64,000 nucleotides of DNA from DASSJF01 sp035934535 (lineage in GTDB: Bacteria > Sysuimicrobiota > Sysuimicrobiia > Sysuimicrobiales > Segetimicrobiaceae), in the NCBI GenBank assembly GCA_035934535.1, contig DASYXS010000097.1, positions 1-64,000 on the forward strand, written 5' to 3'. Under the pieces are notes generated by a model. That model saw only the letters and a list, made by a program, of their open reading frames with translations. It did no database searches and had not been told where the DNA came from. How positions within the stretch are numbered: position 1 is the stretch's first letter; each line of letters starts with the position of its first letter. Both the position numbers and the translations under genes were made by a program. Shown piece after piece: positions 16,560 through 25,070 of the stretch.

Positions 16560-17416
16560 CGCGGCGCCCCCGGCACGCCGGCCGCGCCGCGATCGCGCGA
16601 GGCGAATTCGGCCGCCGCCTCGTCCATCCGCAGAAAAGCCGCGCCGAGGTCGCGCGTGGCGTCGATGAGGCGCTCCAGCGTCAGCATGCGGTGGCCCCGG
16701 CCCGTGACCTGGGGGTGGAAGGTATAGGTCAGCACGCCCCAGTCGGCCGCGCGCGCCATGTACCGGAAGTCGTCGACCCAGTTGTCGAGCACCCCGGCGG
16801 CGTGCATGAGCCCCGGCTGCAGACCGTTCGGGCCGGATGCCCGCTCGAAGTGCGGGTAGTCGTCGAGCGACCATGACACCGGCATCTCGATGAGCGGCGT
16901 CGTGTCCCCCCAGCGCGCCGCGCCGTCCGGGCCGACCTCGTCGCCCTGCCGGGCGCGGTACGGCAGATGATCGTGCGCCATCATGCTGGAGTCGTAGACG
17001 AAGCCGTGCGCGAGCAGCAGCGGAACCGTGTGCGGGCTCAGGTCCCACGACGGCGACCGGTAGCCGCGCGGGGCGCCGCCCGTGACCCGGGCGATCGCTT
17101 CCAGGCCGCGGACCAGCACGCGCTCCTCGTCGTCGCGCGACAGCGTGGCGGGCGGCTCGTGCAGGTAGCCGTGGTGGGCGATCTCGTGACCTTCCGCGTG
17201 GATGCGCCGGCACGTCTCCGGGTACGTGTCGAGCGTGTGGCCCGGGATGAACCAGGTCGCGGCGATGCGGCGGTCCCGCAGCAGATCGAGAATACGTTCC
17301 GCGCCGACGACACCGAACTCACCGCGCGAGAGCGCGGTCGGTGTCGTCTGGCCGCGCCGGACCCAGATCGAGATCGCGTCGAAGTCGAACGTCAGGCAGA
17401 CCAGATGCCGTGCCAT
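16556..17416 (-). CDS. Polysaccharide deacetylase family protein (PuuE/HpPgdA-like)
   Basis: The 286-residue NodB-type domain has FDFDA near 10-14 supplying the catalytic and metal aspartates, HEIAHHGYLHE with the metal histidines, and RGYRSPSWDLSP. The C-terminal TFHPQ motif is typical of the cytosolic PuuE/HpPgdA subgroup. There is no signal peptide. Subgroup members deacetylate peptidoglycan precursors or act on cyclic amides such as allantoin or imides. Its neighbours, a racemase-family enzyme and an SDR, favour small-molecule catabolism over wall modification. It overlaps the following gene by four bases (ATGA). Confidence 0.87.
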   Translation of the reverse strand: MARHLVCLTFDFDAISIWVRRGQTTPTALSRGEFGVVGAERILDLLRDRRIAATWFIPGHTLDTYPETCRRIHAEGHEIAHHGYLHEPPATLSRDDEERVLVRGLEAIARVTGGAPRGYRSPSWDLSPHTVPLLLAHGFVYDSSMMAHDHLPYRARQGDEVGPDGAARWGDTTPLIEMPVSWSLDDYPHFERASGPNGLQPGLMHAAGVLDNWVDDFRYMARAADWGVLTYTFHPQVTGRGHRMLTLERLIDATRDLGAAFLRMDEAAAEFASRDRGAAGVPGAPR

Positions 17417-17458
17417 CGCTGCGCCCCCTTGAATCAGCCGCGTCGCGAAGCAACGCCT

Positions 17459-17497
17459 CCCCCAAGACTTCGCTGAGGAGACGCGAAGTCTTGGGGG
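17459..17497. repeat. 15-bp perfect inverted repeat
   Basis: Bases 17459-17473 (CCCCCAAGACTTCGC) are exactly complementary to 17483-17497 with a nine-base spacer. It occupies most of the 126-base gap between the flavin oxidoreductase stop (17543) and the deacetylase start (17416). In the minus-strand transcript it would be a strong stem 46 bases after the stop, without a U-run. It may be a terminator helped by factors, an attenuator, or a dimeric-protein site. Confidence 0.65.
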
Positions 17498-17542
17498 CCC
17501 CCGGGGCGGCGCCGTCGTCCGCCCTGCCGGGAGCGCCGCGCC

Positions 17543-18934
17543 CTACTGGTCGAAGAGGTTGTTCAGGGACTCCGCGACCGTGGGATGCGCGATCGCCGCG
17601 TCCCGCAGCGCCGTGTACGGCAGCCGGCCCATCATCGCCGCCTGGACGACGGTCATCACCTCGCCGCCCATCACGCCGAGGATCGCGCAGCCGAGGATCT
17701 GCCCTGACTCTTCGTCGACGACGGCCTTCATGAGCCCGCGCGTCTCGTCCATCTCGATCGCCCGGGCCGCGCTCTTCATCAGCATCGTGAACACCCGGAC
17801 CGGCCGGCCGCGCGTGCGCGCTTCGGCTTCGGTGAGCCCGACCCGGCCGAGCTCGGGGTCCATGAACACGCAGAACGGAACGAGCCGGTTCGCGATGCTC
17901 GCCCCCCCGCCGTTGAGCAGGTTCCGCTGCACCACGCGGAAGTCGTCGTAGGAGATATGCGTGAACGCCGGCCCGCCCTTCGCGTCGCCGAGGCAGTAGA
18001 CGCCCTTCACGTTGGTTTCCAGACGGTCGTTGACCCGGATGAACCCGCGCGGGTCGGTCTCGATGCCGGCCGCCTGGAGATTCAGGCGGTCGGTGTTCGG
18101 CGTGCGCCCCACGGCCACCAAGAGGTGCGACCCGGTCAGCGTCCGTTCGACGCCGCCGCTCTCCCGGACCGTCAGCCGGATGGCGCCGTCTGCGCCGCGC
18201 TCGACCCGGCGCGCCTCGGCGCCCAGCACGATGTCGATCCCGTCGTCGCGCAGGATGCCCTCCACCGCCTGCGCCACGTCCGGATCTTCCCGCGCGCACA
18301 GCTGCCTGGCGCGCTGCACGAGCGACACACGGGCGCCGAAGCGCCGGAACATCTGGCCGAATTCGATGCCGATATACCCCCCGCCCAGCACGAGCAGGTG
18401 ATCCGGCACCGCGTCGAGCTCCATGATCGAGGTCGAGTCGAGCGCCGGCACGCCGTCCAGTCCGGGCAGCGACGGCCGCGACGGCCGCGCGCCGGGGTTC
18501 AGGAAGATCAAGTCGCTCGAGAGCGCGCGGCTTCCGCCGTCGCCGAGGGTCACAGCGACCTCGTGGGGCCCGCCGAACTGCGCCTCGCCCCGGATGAGAT
18601 CCAGGCCGGCCAGCTTCGCCAGTCCGCGTTCGCTACCGCCGCGAAACCTCTCCACGATCCCGCGCTTGCGTTCGCGGACCTTCGTCATATCCACGGCGAC
18701 CGGCCCGGTGCGCACGCCGTAGTCGGCGGCCCGGCGCGCCAGATACGCGACGCGCGCGCTCGCGACCATCGTCTTCGTGGGCGTGCAGCCCTCGTTGACG
18801 CAGGTGCCGCCGACGTGCTCGCGTTCAACGAGCGCCGTGCGGCGCCCGGCCTCGGCAAGCGCCCGCGCGAGCGGGGTACCGGCCTGACCGGATCCGATCA
18901 CGATTGCGTCGTAGCGTGCCGCGGCCGGTGCCAT
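17543..18934 (-). CDS. FAD-dependent pyridine nucleotide-disulfide oxidoreductase (mercuric reductase-like)
   Basis: The 463-residue class I flavoprotein has the FAD site VIGSGQAGTPLARALAEAG and the redox-active pair in GGTCVNEGCTPTK. The NAD(P) site is LVLGGGYIGIEFGQMFRRFG, the second FAD contact is YCLGDAKGGPAFTHISYDDFRV, and the C-terminal dimer domain ends ESLNNLFDQ with HPTVAES. It lacks the mercuric reductase C-terminal Cys pair, so mercury reduction is unlikely. Disulfide or dihydrolipoyl-type reduction is possible. The ATG at 18934 has AGGAGG seven bases upstream. It diverges from the dehydrogenase gene at 18998. Confidence 0.9.
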   Translation of the reverse strand: MAPAAARYDAIVIGSGQAGTPLARALAEAGRRTALVEREHVGGTCVNEGCTPTKTMVASARVAYLARRAADYGVRTGPVAVDMTKVRERKRGIVERFRGGSERGLAKLAGLDLIRGEAQFGGPHEVAVTLGDGGSRALSSDLIFLNPGARPSRPSLPGLDGVPALDSTSIMELDAVPDHLLVLGGGYIGIEFGQMFRRFGARVSLVQRARQLCAREDPDVAQAVEGILRDDGIDIVLGAEARRVERGADGAIRLTVRESGGVERTLTGSHLLVAVGRTPNTDRLNLQAAGIETDPRGFIRVNDRLETNVKGVYCLGDAKGGPAFTHISYDDFRVVQRNLLNGGGASIANRLVPFCVFMDPELGRVGLTEAEARTRGRPVRVFTMLMKSAARAIEMDETRGLMKAVVDEESGQILGCAILGVMGGEVMTVVQAAMMGRLPYTALRDAAIAHPTVAESLNNLFDQ

Positions 18935-18997
18935 ACCGGACCTCCTCGTGCCGGCCCAGGTGGCGGCCGGCCGCCATGACATTGAGGCCGGCGGGCC

Positions 18998-20149
18998 GTG
19001 CCGTCCGGCGCCATGGCTTCTTTCTCCCGGGAACGCGCCGTCCTGCCGTTGAACCACCCGCCCGTGGCTCCCAGCTCAACCGCGCACACAATCGCGCTCA
19101 TGGAGGGCGACGGCATCGGCCCGGAGATCGTCGCGGCGGCCCTTCCGGTGCTCGAAGCCGCGGCCGAGCCGGGCGGGGCGCGCCTCGAATGGCGGCGCCT
19201 CGACGCCGGCACGCGCGCCTATGCCCGAGCCGGGAGCAGCGTTCCTCCCGACGTGCTGGAGGCGTGCCGCGGAGTGCGCGCGATGCTGAAAGGCCCCGCC
19301 GGATTGCCCGGCGTGCGGCACGCGGACGGCACCGAGGCCGGAACCGTGGCGGGCCCGCTGCGTGAGGCGTTCACGCTGTTCGCCAACGTCCGGCCGGTGC
19401 GGCGCGTCCCCGGCGTTCCGGCGATCGCGCCCGACGGCACGGATTACGTGATCGTGCGGGAGAACACCGAGGGCGCGTACGCGACCCGGGGCGGTGGCGA
19501 GGTCACCGGCGACGGCGTCGAGGACCGCATTCGAATCACGCGCGAGGGGACGGAGCGGGTCGCCCGCCTCGCGTTCGACCTTGCGCGGCGGCGGGCCGCG
19601 GCACGGGGCGCGTCACCCGCGGGAACCGGCGGCACCGCGGCGCGGGTCACGTGCTGCGACAAGGCCAACGTGCTGCGGTCGTTCGCGTTCTTCCGGCGCG
19701 TCACCGGCGAGGTCGCGGAGCGGTATCCCGATGTGGCGTTCGATGCCGTGTACGCCGACGCCGCCGCGGCGGCGATCGTCGATCAATCGCGGCGGTTCGA
19801 CGTGCTGCTGGCGGAGAATTTGATCGGCGACATCCTCAGCGACGCCGCGGCCGCCACGATCGGCGGCCTCGGCTTCTGCCCCGCGGCCAACCTCGGCGAG
19901 CGCCACGGCCTGTTCGAGCCGGTCCACGGATCGGCGCCCGACATCGCCGGCACCGACCGCGCCAATCCCACGGCGATGATCCTCGCGGGCGCGTTGATGC
20001 TGGAGTGGCTGGACCTGCCGGCGGCCGCGGATCGGGTGCGGCGCGCGGTGGACCGCGCCGCCGCCACCGGCGCGCTCGGACTCCAGCCCGCGGGACGGGT
20101 CGCGTCGACGCGCGGCGCGGGACGGGCGGTGCTCGACGCGCTCCGCTAG
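18998..20149 (+). CDS. Isocitrate/isopropylmalate/tartrate dehydrogenase family protein
   Basis: The roughly 383-residue beta-decarboxylating dehydrogenase contains IALMEGDGIGPEIV, VRENTEGAYA, DKANVLRSFAFFRRV with the catalytic Lys, YADAAAAAIVDQSRRFDVLLAENLIGDILSD with the metal aspartates, and FEPVHGSAPDIAG. It oxidises a 2-hydroxy diacid to a 2-keto product with NAD(P). Tartrate, isopropylmalate and isocitrate are all possible. Its lack of leu genes nearby argues against leucine biosynthesis. The N-terminus is about 30 residues longer than usual before the first strand. The GTG at 18998 or ATG at 19013 are the likely starts. Confidence 0.88.
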   Translation: MPSGAMASFSRERAVLPLNHPPVAPSSTAHTIALMEGDGIGPEIVAAALPVLEAAAEPGGARLEWRRLDAGTRAYARAGSSVPPDVLEACRGVRAMLKGPAGLPGVRHADGTEAGTVAGPLREAFTLFANVRPVRRVPGVPAIAPDGTDYVIVRENTEGAYATRGGGEVTGDGVEDRIRITREGTERVARLAFDLARRRAAARGASPAGTGGTAARVTCCDKANVLRSFAFFRRVTGEVAERYPDVAFDAVYADAAAAAIVDQSRRFDVLLAENLIGDILSDAAAATIGGLGFCPAANLGERHGLFEPVHGSAPDIAGTDRANPTAMILAGALMLEWLDLPAAADRVRRAVDRAAATGALGLQPAGRVASTRGAGRAVLDALR

Positions 20150-20151
20150 CT

Positions 20152-20229
20152 TCAGTCGGTCCGGGGAACCGGCTGGAAACCGACCTCGCTCACGTCCCGC
20201 ATCGCTGCCAAAACCGTGATGCCGATCAT
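20152..20229 (-). CDS. Candidate 25-codon micro-ORF behind the M28 gene
   Basis: An ATG at 20229, with GGAGG four bases upstream, opens a 25-codon frame ending three bases from the stop of the facing dehydrogenase gene. The peptide begins MIGITVLAAMRDVSEVG and ends PRTD. It starts 42 bases after the M28 stop on the same strand, filling the gap exactly. I recognise no family. A chance frame is quite possible at this GC content, so it is recorded as a candidate only. Confidence 0.25.
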   Translation of the reverse strand: MIGITVLAAMRDVSEVGFQPVPRTD

Positions 20230-20270
20230 CAAACCTCCAGCGCCGCGGAACTGCTGGGGCGCGCGTCCGA

Positions 20271-22013
20271 TCAACGCCCCAATACCTCCGCGGCCTCGGC
20301 GGCCAGCGCCGCCCCGTCCCGGAGCGCCGCCCGCACGCGATTGCTCTCCCGCAGCAACTGCGCTTTCAGGAATCCGTAGTCGCGGCCGCCGGCGAGCGAC
20401 GCGAGCGCGCCCGCCGCACTGAGACCCGGCAGCACGTACCGGCCGCTCGCCCGCATGATCGGCGACCACTCGGCCGGGTCGTGGAAGAACCGGCCGCGGC
20501 GGCTGTACACGACCGGGTTCATGATGCGGCTGAGGCGCAAGAGCGCGGCGTTGAGACGGCGCGCCGCCGCGGGATCGGCGGCGCGGGCCCGCCTCTCGTC
20601 GAGGCTTCGCGAGGCCGCGATGAACGCGTCGGCGTCCGCGACGAGCGGACCCAGATCGAGATGCGAGCCGAGTGACGGCTGGAGGTCCGCGGCGGTCTTC
20701 CGGATCTCCGCGCCGGTGTCGCCGGGCGCAAGCGGCAGGACGCGAGCGTTCGCGAGCTCTCCCACCGCGGTCACGCCGATGCGCGTGTCGGTCGCCAGAA
20801 TCGCGGTGTCGGCCTTGTCGAGCGTGTCGAAGTCCGTGTGCCACCACCACGCGTTCGCCGCGCCGCCCGTCCACGGCCGGAAGTCGGCGTGGTCCTCCGG
20901 CAGGAACGGATAGATCGAAAACGACGACACCCCGTTCGGCAGAAACGACTGGTCGGCCGCGCGCGCCGGCCGGTGCGCCGGCGGGTCCGCAAGGCCCGTG
21001 GTGCGCGTGATGATCTGCTTCGCGAACCGTTCGAGGTCCGCGGTGGTGTTGCGGGCGACGTACCGCGTCGCGCCGCGCACGCCGGGCGAATCGACGTTGT
21101 AGTAGGCGAGACACCGCTCGGCCAGATCGAAGAAGCGCGTGTCGGCGTACCACGTCGACCCGCTGTACCGGCCGTGCGAGTGGCCCGGCCACCAGCAGAC
21201 GCGGACCCCGCGCGCGAGACCGGCGCGTTGCTCCCACAGGACCTGCGCCATTTCGAGGAGGCACGCGTCCCCGGTCGCGTTGTCGGTGATGCCCGCGTTC
21301 CACGAGCAGTAGTGCGCGCCGACGAGCGCAAACTGCTCGGCGTCGACGCCGCCCGCGCCGGTCCCCGGAATCGTCGCCTCCGGCAGCAGCGAGCGCAGCC
21401 ACTCCGTCCTGACCTCGGCGACGACCCGCACCCGGACCGGCCCGCCGCGCCCGAGGAGCCCGCGCAGCGTCCGCCCTCCCTCGACGTCGACGGAGATCGC
21501 GGGACATTGCGGCAGCCGGTCGGCCTGATCGAGATCGGGCGTGCCCCAGATCGTCGTCCCGATCATGTTGTGGATGACGCGGTCCTGGTTGGTGAACACG
21601 ACCGCCGCGCACCCGGCCCGGCTCGCCCTCAGCACGGTCACCGGCGTGGCAAGCCCGCCGACGAGAGCGGCCCGCCCCGCGCCCCGCTCGACCTGACCGT
21701 CCACGATGTCGGTCAACTCCGCGACGAGGCCGTCCGGCCCCGTGGACCTGGCAAACGAGTGCGTCAGGCACGGCAGCGTAAGCCGCTCCGGCTCGAGCAC
21801 CTCAAGGGTCGCGCGGATCGGATAACTGAGGAACGCGTCGAACTCGTGGACCTGGACCGGCACGCCCGCATCGCGCAGCCGGCCGGCGATGTACTCGGCG
21901 GCCTGCCGCTCGCCGGGTCCGGCCGTGTCCCGGCGCACGCCTGCAAACCACTCGAGGTGACCGGCCAACCGCTCGGGCCGGACCGCCGCCGCTGCTTCCG
22001 CGAAACTCGCCAC
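20271..22013 (-). CDS. M28 family peptidase-like protein with altered catalytic motif
   Basis: The 580-residue protein starts at a GTG at 22013, seven bases after GGAGGTGA. The frame stays open far upstream but only as antisense of the facing gene. It has a PA-like insert near 95-200 and an M28 metallopeptidase core: His234 in GAHYCSW, bridging Asp244 in TDNATGD, Asp308 in YNVDSPG and a late His in WWWHTDFDTLDK. The usual Glu-Glu base and ligand pair is replaced by GHSHGRYSGSTWYAD at 277-291. No signal peptide is seen. The C-terminal helical domain of some 170 residues is shared with its two paralogues in the window. Substrate unknown. Confidence 0.85.
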   Translation of the reverse strand: MASFAEAAAAVRPERLAGHLEWFAGVRRDTAGPGERQAAEYIAGRLRDAGVPVQVHEFDAFLSYPIRATLEVLEPERLTLPCLTHSFARSTGPDGLVAELTDIVDGQVERGAGRAALVGGLATPVTVLRASRAGCAAVVFTNQDRVIHNMIGTTIWGTPDLDQADRLPQCPAISVDVEGGRTLRGLLGRGGPVRVRVVAEVRTEWLRSLLPEATIPGTGAGGVDAEQFALVGAHYCSWNAGITDNATGDACLLEMAQVLWEQRAGLARGVRVCWWPGHSHGRYSGSTWYADTRFFDLAERCLAYYNVDSPGVRGATRYVARNTTADLERFAKQIITRTTGLADPPAHRPARAADQSFLPNGVSSFSIYPFLPEDHADFRPWTGGAANAWWWHTDFDTLDKADTAILATDTRIGVTAVGELANARVLPLAPGDTGAEIRKTAADLQPSLGSHLDLGPLVADADAFIAASRSLDERRARAADPAAARRLNAALLRLSRIMNPVVYSRRGRFFHDPAEWSPIMRASGRYVLPGLSAAGALASLAGGRDYGFLKAQLLRESNRVRAALRDGAALAAEAAEVLGR

Positions 22014-22163
22014 CGGACCGTCACCTCCGCTGTTGCGTGGGCAATCCCCTCTGCAATTCGAACCCTGCGGGATGCGCCCCTGGCAGACGCGAGGGCCGCG
22101 CCCGGCGCGGGTCGAAGAGCCTTCCCCTAGGACCCACCGGACGCGCGCGCAAGGAGGGGTGCC

Positions 22164-23834
22164 GTGACTCCGTTCGATGCTGTGTCGCAGGACCACCTGA
22201 CCGAGTTCAACCGCACGATCGCCAAATGGACGCGGCTGTCGGGCTCCCGGGACGAGCGGGAGGCGGCCGCGTATGTGGAAGACCGGCTGCGGTCGTTCGG
22301 ATATGCCGCGCAGACGATCGTCCACGACGCCTACATCAGCCTGCCCCGCGCCGCGTCGCTGCGAATCACCAATCCGGAGCCGCGCGACCTTCCGTGCATC
22401 ACCCACTCTATGGGCATTCCTACCGACGGGCGCGCCGTGCCCGCCGAGCTCGTCTACGCGGGCAAAGGCACGCCGGAGGAGTACGCGGAGGCGGGCGCCG
22501 CCGGCAAGATCGCGCTGGTGGAAGGCCGGGCGACGCCGGCGCACGCGGTCAACGCCACCCGGGCCGGCGTGCTCGGCATCATCTGCATCAGCGGCCGGCA
22601 CCCCCACGAGATGTGCTGTTCGCCGATCTGGGGCAATCCGGCCGAGAGCACCAAGAGCGCCCTGCCGCGCGTGCACCTCCTGTCGGTGCAGAAGGCGGAC
22701 GGCGAAGCCCTGCGCGCCTTGTGCGCGCGCGGCCGCGTGGACGTGGAGTTCACCGCGGAGGTCGAGACCGGGTGGACCAAGACGCCGATCGTGATCGGCG
22801 ATCTCGCCGCGGGCCATCCGGACGCGGACGGCACGTTCGTCTTGTTCTCCGGCCACCTCGACGGCTGGTACCTCGGCGCGATGGACAACGGCAGCGCGAA
22901 CGCCGCCATGCTCGAGGTCGCGCGGGTGCTCGCGCCGCGCAAGGAGTCGTTCCGGCGGGGCTTGCGGCTCGCGTTCTGGTCCGGACACTCGCACGGCCGC
23001 TACTCGTCGTCGGCGTGGTACGCCGACGCCAACTGGTCCGAACTCGCCGAGCGCTGCGTCTGCCACGTCAACGTCGATTCGCTCGGTGGCATCGACGCCG
23101 ACGCCTTCGCGACCAACTCGATGCCGGAGACGGCGCCCCTCGGCATCTGGGCGGTGCGGGAGGCCGCGGGCGGGACGCTCGACGCCAGGCGCGTCGGCCG
23201 CAACTCCGACCAGTCGTTCCTCGGCGCCGGGATCCCGTCGCTGCTCGGCTCGGTGTCGCACCAGGCGGACGGCAGCCTGGGGTGGTGGTGGCACACGCCG
23301 CACGACACGCTCGACAAGATCGACCCGGCGCGGCTCGTCCGGGACACCAGGATCTTCGTGCTGGCGATCTCCCGGCTGCTGCAGGATCCGGTGGTGCCTC
23401 TCGACTACGGCGCCGCGGCCCGCGATCTGAAGCAAAGCCTCGATGAGCTGCAGGCGGCGGGACGCGATTTCGATCTCGGACCGGCGCGGTCGGCCGCGGG
23501 CCGGCTCGACGAACTGTGCGCCCGCCTCGCCCGCGCGGCGGCCGGCGTCACCGGCGGCGCATCAGCCCGGCACATCAACGCGTGCCTGCGCCGGGTGGGC
23601 CGCGCGCTGATCCCGGCGACCTACACGTCGACCGGGCCGTACGCGCACGACCCCGCCCTCGAAACGGCGTTCCTGCCGCGTCTGGCCGCGGTCCGGCGGC
23701 TGGCGGGGCTGCCCGCGGACGGCGACGAGGCGAAATTCCTGCGCGTCGACCTCGTGCGCGGCCGCAACGCGGTCACGGCCGCGATCGAGGAGGCGTGCCG
23801 GCACGTCGAGACCTGTCTCGAACGGTTAGGATAA
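22164..23834 (+). CDS. M28 family peptidase-like protein with altered catalytic motif
   Basis: The 556-residue paralogue is transcribed divergently from the gene at 22013 and starts at a GTG with AAGGAGGGG upstream. M28 metal positions are His231 (SGHLDGW), Asp241 (AMDNGSANA), Asp305 (VNVDSLGG) and a His in WWWHTPHDTLDKID. In place of the catalytic Glu-Glu it has FWSGHSHGRYSSSAWYAD at 271-288. Without the general base it may be an inactive binder, or may use His275/His277 for a different hydrolysis such as amide or lactam opening. A PA-like insert lies near 90-205. No signal peptide, so probably cytoplasmic. Confidence 0.86.
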   Translation: MTPFDAVSQDHLTEFNRTIAKWTRLSGSRDEREAAAYVEDRLRSFGYAAQTIVHDAYISLPRAASLRITNPEPRDLPCITHSMGIPTDGRAVPAELVYAGKGTPEEYAEAGAAGKIALVEGRATPAHAVNATRAGVLGIICISGRHPHEMCCSPIWGNPAESTKSALPRVHLLSVQKADGEALRALCARGRVDVEFTAEVETGWTKTPIVIGDLAAGHPDADGTFVLFSGHLDGWYLGAMDNGSANAAMLEVARVLAPRKESFRRGLRLAFWSGHSHGRYSSSAWYADANWSELAERCVCHVNVDSLGGIDADAFATNSMPETAPLGIWAVREAAGGTLDARRVGRNSDQSFLGAGIPSLLGSVSHQADGSLGWWWHTPHDTLDKIDPARLVRDTRIFVLAISRLLQDPVVPLDYGAAARDLKQSLDELQAAGRDFDLGPARSAAGRLDELCARLARAAAGVTGGASARHINACLRRVGRALIPATYTSTGPYAHDPALETAFLPRLAAVRRLAGLPADGDEAKFLRVDLVRGRNAVTAAIEEACRHVETCLERLG

Positions 23835-23840
23835 CGCCCA

Positions 23841-23857
23841 GCGTCGCACGGCGACGC
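23841..23857. terminator. Hairpin in the convergent gap
   Basis: GCGTCGC (23841-23847) pairs with GCGACGC (23851-23857) around an ACG loop, seven bases after the M28 stop at 23834 and before the BenE stop at 23873. There is no U-run, so it is a weak bidirectional terminator candidate. Confidence 0.35.
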
Positions 23858-23872
23858 GCCGGACCGCCGGCG

Positions 23873-25069
23873 CTATCGTCCGGCCGGCCCGCGGGCGTTG
23901 AGCGCCGCCAATGGCTTTCGCTCGAGCACGGCCGACGCGGCCGTGCCGATCGCGAGCGACCAGAAGAGCGGACCGATCCCGAAATACGAGAGATGCGACA
24001 CCGCCACCGCGAATGCGAACAGCGGCCCCAACACGAGCGGTCCCCGCAGCGCTTCCTGCAGCGTTGAGCTGAGCGCGCCGATCAGCGCGAGGCCCGCGAG
24101 CGCGAGCAGCACCGGGAGCGGCACGATGCGCAATAGATCCGCGGCGACCCCGGCGAGGGCGGCGATGACGAGGAAGCCCGCACCCGAAAAGTACACCGAC
24201 CAGTGCCGCACGTCGTGGTCGCCGGCGTCCGGTCCCGCGGTCGGCGCGGCGAGAAACGACGCCATGCAAAACGGCGTGAACCCGAAGAACGAACCGGCGA
24301 CCGAGGCCGCGCCCGTGATCACGTCGATCGCGCGCAGCGACGCCGGGTAGCGCTGACTTCTGATGTAGACGACCGACGCGAGGTTGGCCGAGGTGCTCAT
24401 CAGGACGGCCAGCACCGGCGCAAACGCGACCACGGCCGTCCAGGAGAACGCGGGCGGCGCCGCGTGGAGCGCCGGCGCCAGCCACCGGAACCGGCTGAGG
24501 CTGAGCGTGCCGGTGAGGCCCGCCGCCGTCACCCCGACGACGACGGCGGGCAGGATGGCCGGAATCCGCGGCGGCAGGAACCGGCGGCCGAGGACGTAGG
24601 CGAGGAACGCGCTCCCAACGACGGCGGGGGCGGTCCCCGCCTCGGTGAACATGCCCGCCACGTACGGCAGGATCGCCCCGGCCACCATGGCCATGACGAT
24701 CGGGGCCGGCACCCATCGTGCGACACGCTCACTGAGCCCGACCGCGCCGAGCAGGAAGATGAGACACCCCGCGACCAGCGAAGCCCCGCGCAGCTCGGCG
24801 TAGGCGGCATGCCCGACGAGCGTCGCGGCCGCCACGGTTCCGAGCGTGCTGTAGGCGGCCAGCAGCGGCTGCCGGTACCACCATGTCAGGACGAGACTCA
24901 GCGCGCCGGGCACGCCGTACAGCACCGCGATCCACGTCGTGGTCGCCGGTCCGGAGACGGCGAACAGCCGCGCCACGGTCAGCGGAAAGCTCAGCGCCGC
25001 GATGGCGAAGGTGGTCACGGGCAGCGCCATCGCGAGCGGCGGGATCAGGCGCGACAGCGGCCGCGGCAA
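23873..25069 (-). CDS. benE: Benzoate/H+ symporter, BenE family
   Basis: The 398-residue membrane protein has about eleven or twelve hydrophobic spans. It shows BenE family features: WIAVLYGVPGALSLVLTWWYRQPLLAAYSTLG near 46-77, the ARWVPAPIVMAMVAGAIL segment and an FTPFCMASFLAAPTAGPDAGDHDVRHW loop. It would import benzoate-like aromatic acids by proton symport. The frame begins at a TTG at 25069, just after the DppC-like stop with TAGG upstream. The ATG at 25030 is an alternative but truncates little. Its place behind a thiamine-diphosphate enzyme and an ABC system suggests an aromatic acid pathway, which is inference. Confidence 0.85.
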   Translation of the reverse strand: MPRPLSRLIPPLAMALPVTTFAIAALSFPLTVARLFAVSGPATTTWIAVLYGVPGALSLVLTWWYRQPLLAAYSTLGTVAAATLVGHAAYAELRGASLVAGCLIFLLGAVGLSERVARWVPAPIVMAMVAGAILPYVAGMFTEAGTAPAVVGSAFLAYVLGRRFLPPRIPAILPAVVVGVTAAGLTGTLSLSRFRWLAPALHAAPPAFSWTAVVAFAPVLAVLMSTSANLASVVYIRSQRYPASLRAIDVITGAASVAGSFFGFTPFCMASFLAAPTAGPDAGDHDVRHWSVYFSGAGFLVIAALAGVAADLLRIVPLPVLLALAGLALIGALSSTLQEALRGPLVLGPLFAFAVAVSHLSYFGIGPLFWSLAIGTAASAVLERKPLAALNARGPAGR

Positions 25070-25070
25070 C

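Noticed and set aside
18661..18790. Mercuric reductase function for the flavin oxidoreductase
   Set aside because: No N-terminal metal-binding domain, no C-terminal Cys pair and no mer genes nearby.
22164..23435. A very long minus-strand frame continuing upstream of the M28-like gene through the facing gene
   Set aside because: It is the antisense of a well-supported M28-like gene, has Arg-rich GC-shadow composition, and the real start has a proper ribosome-binding site at 22013.
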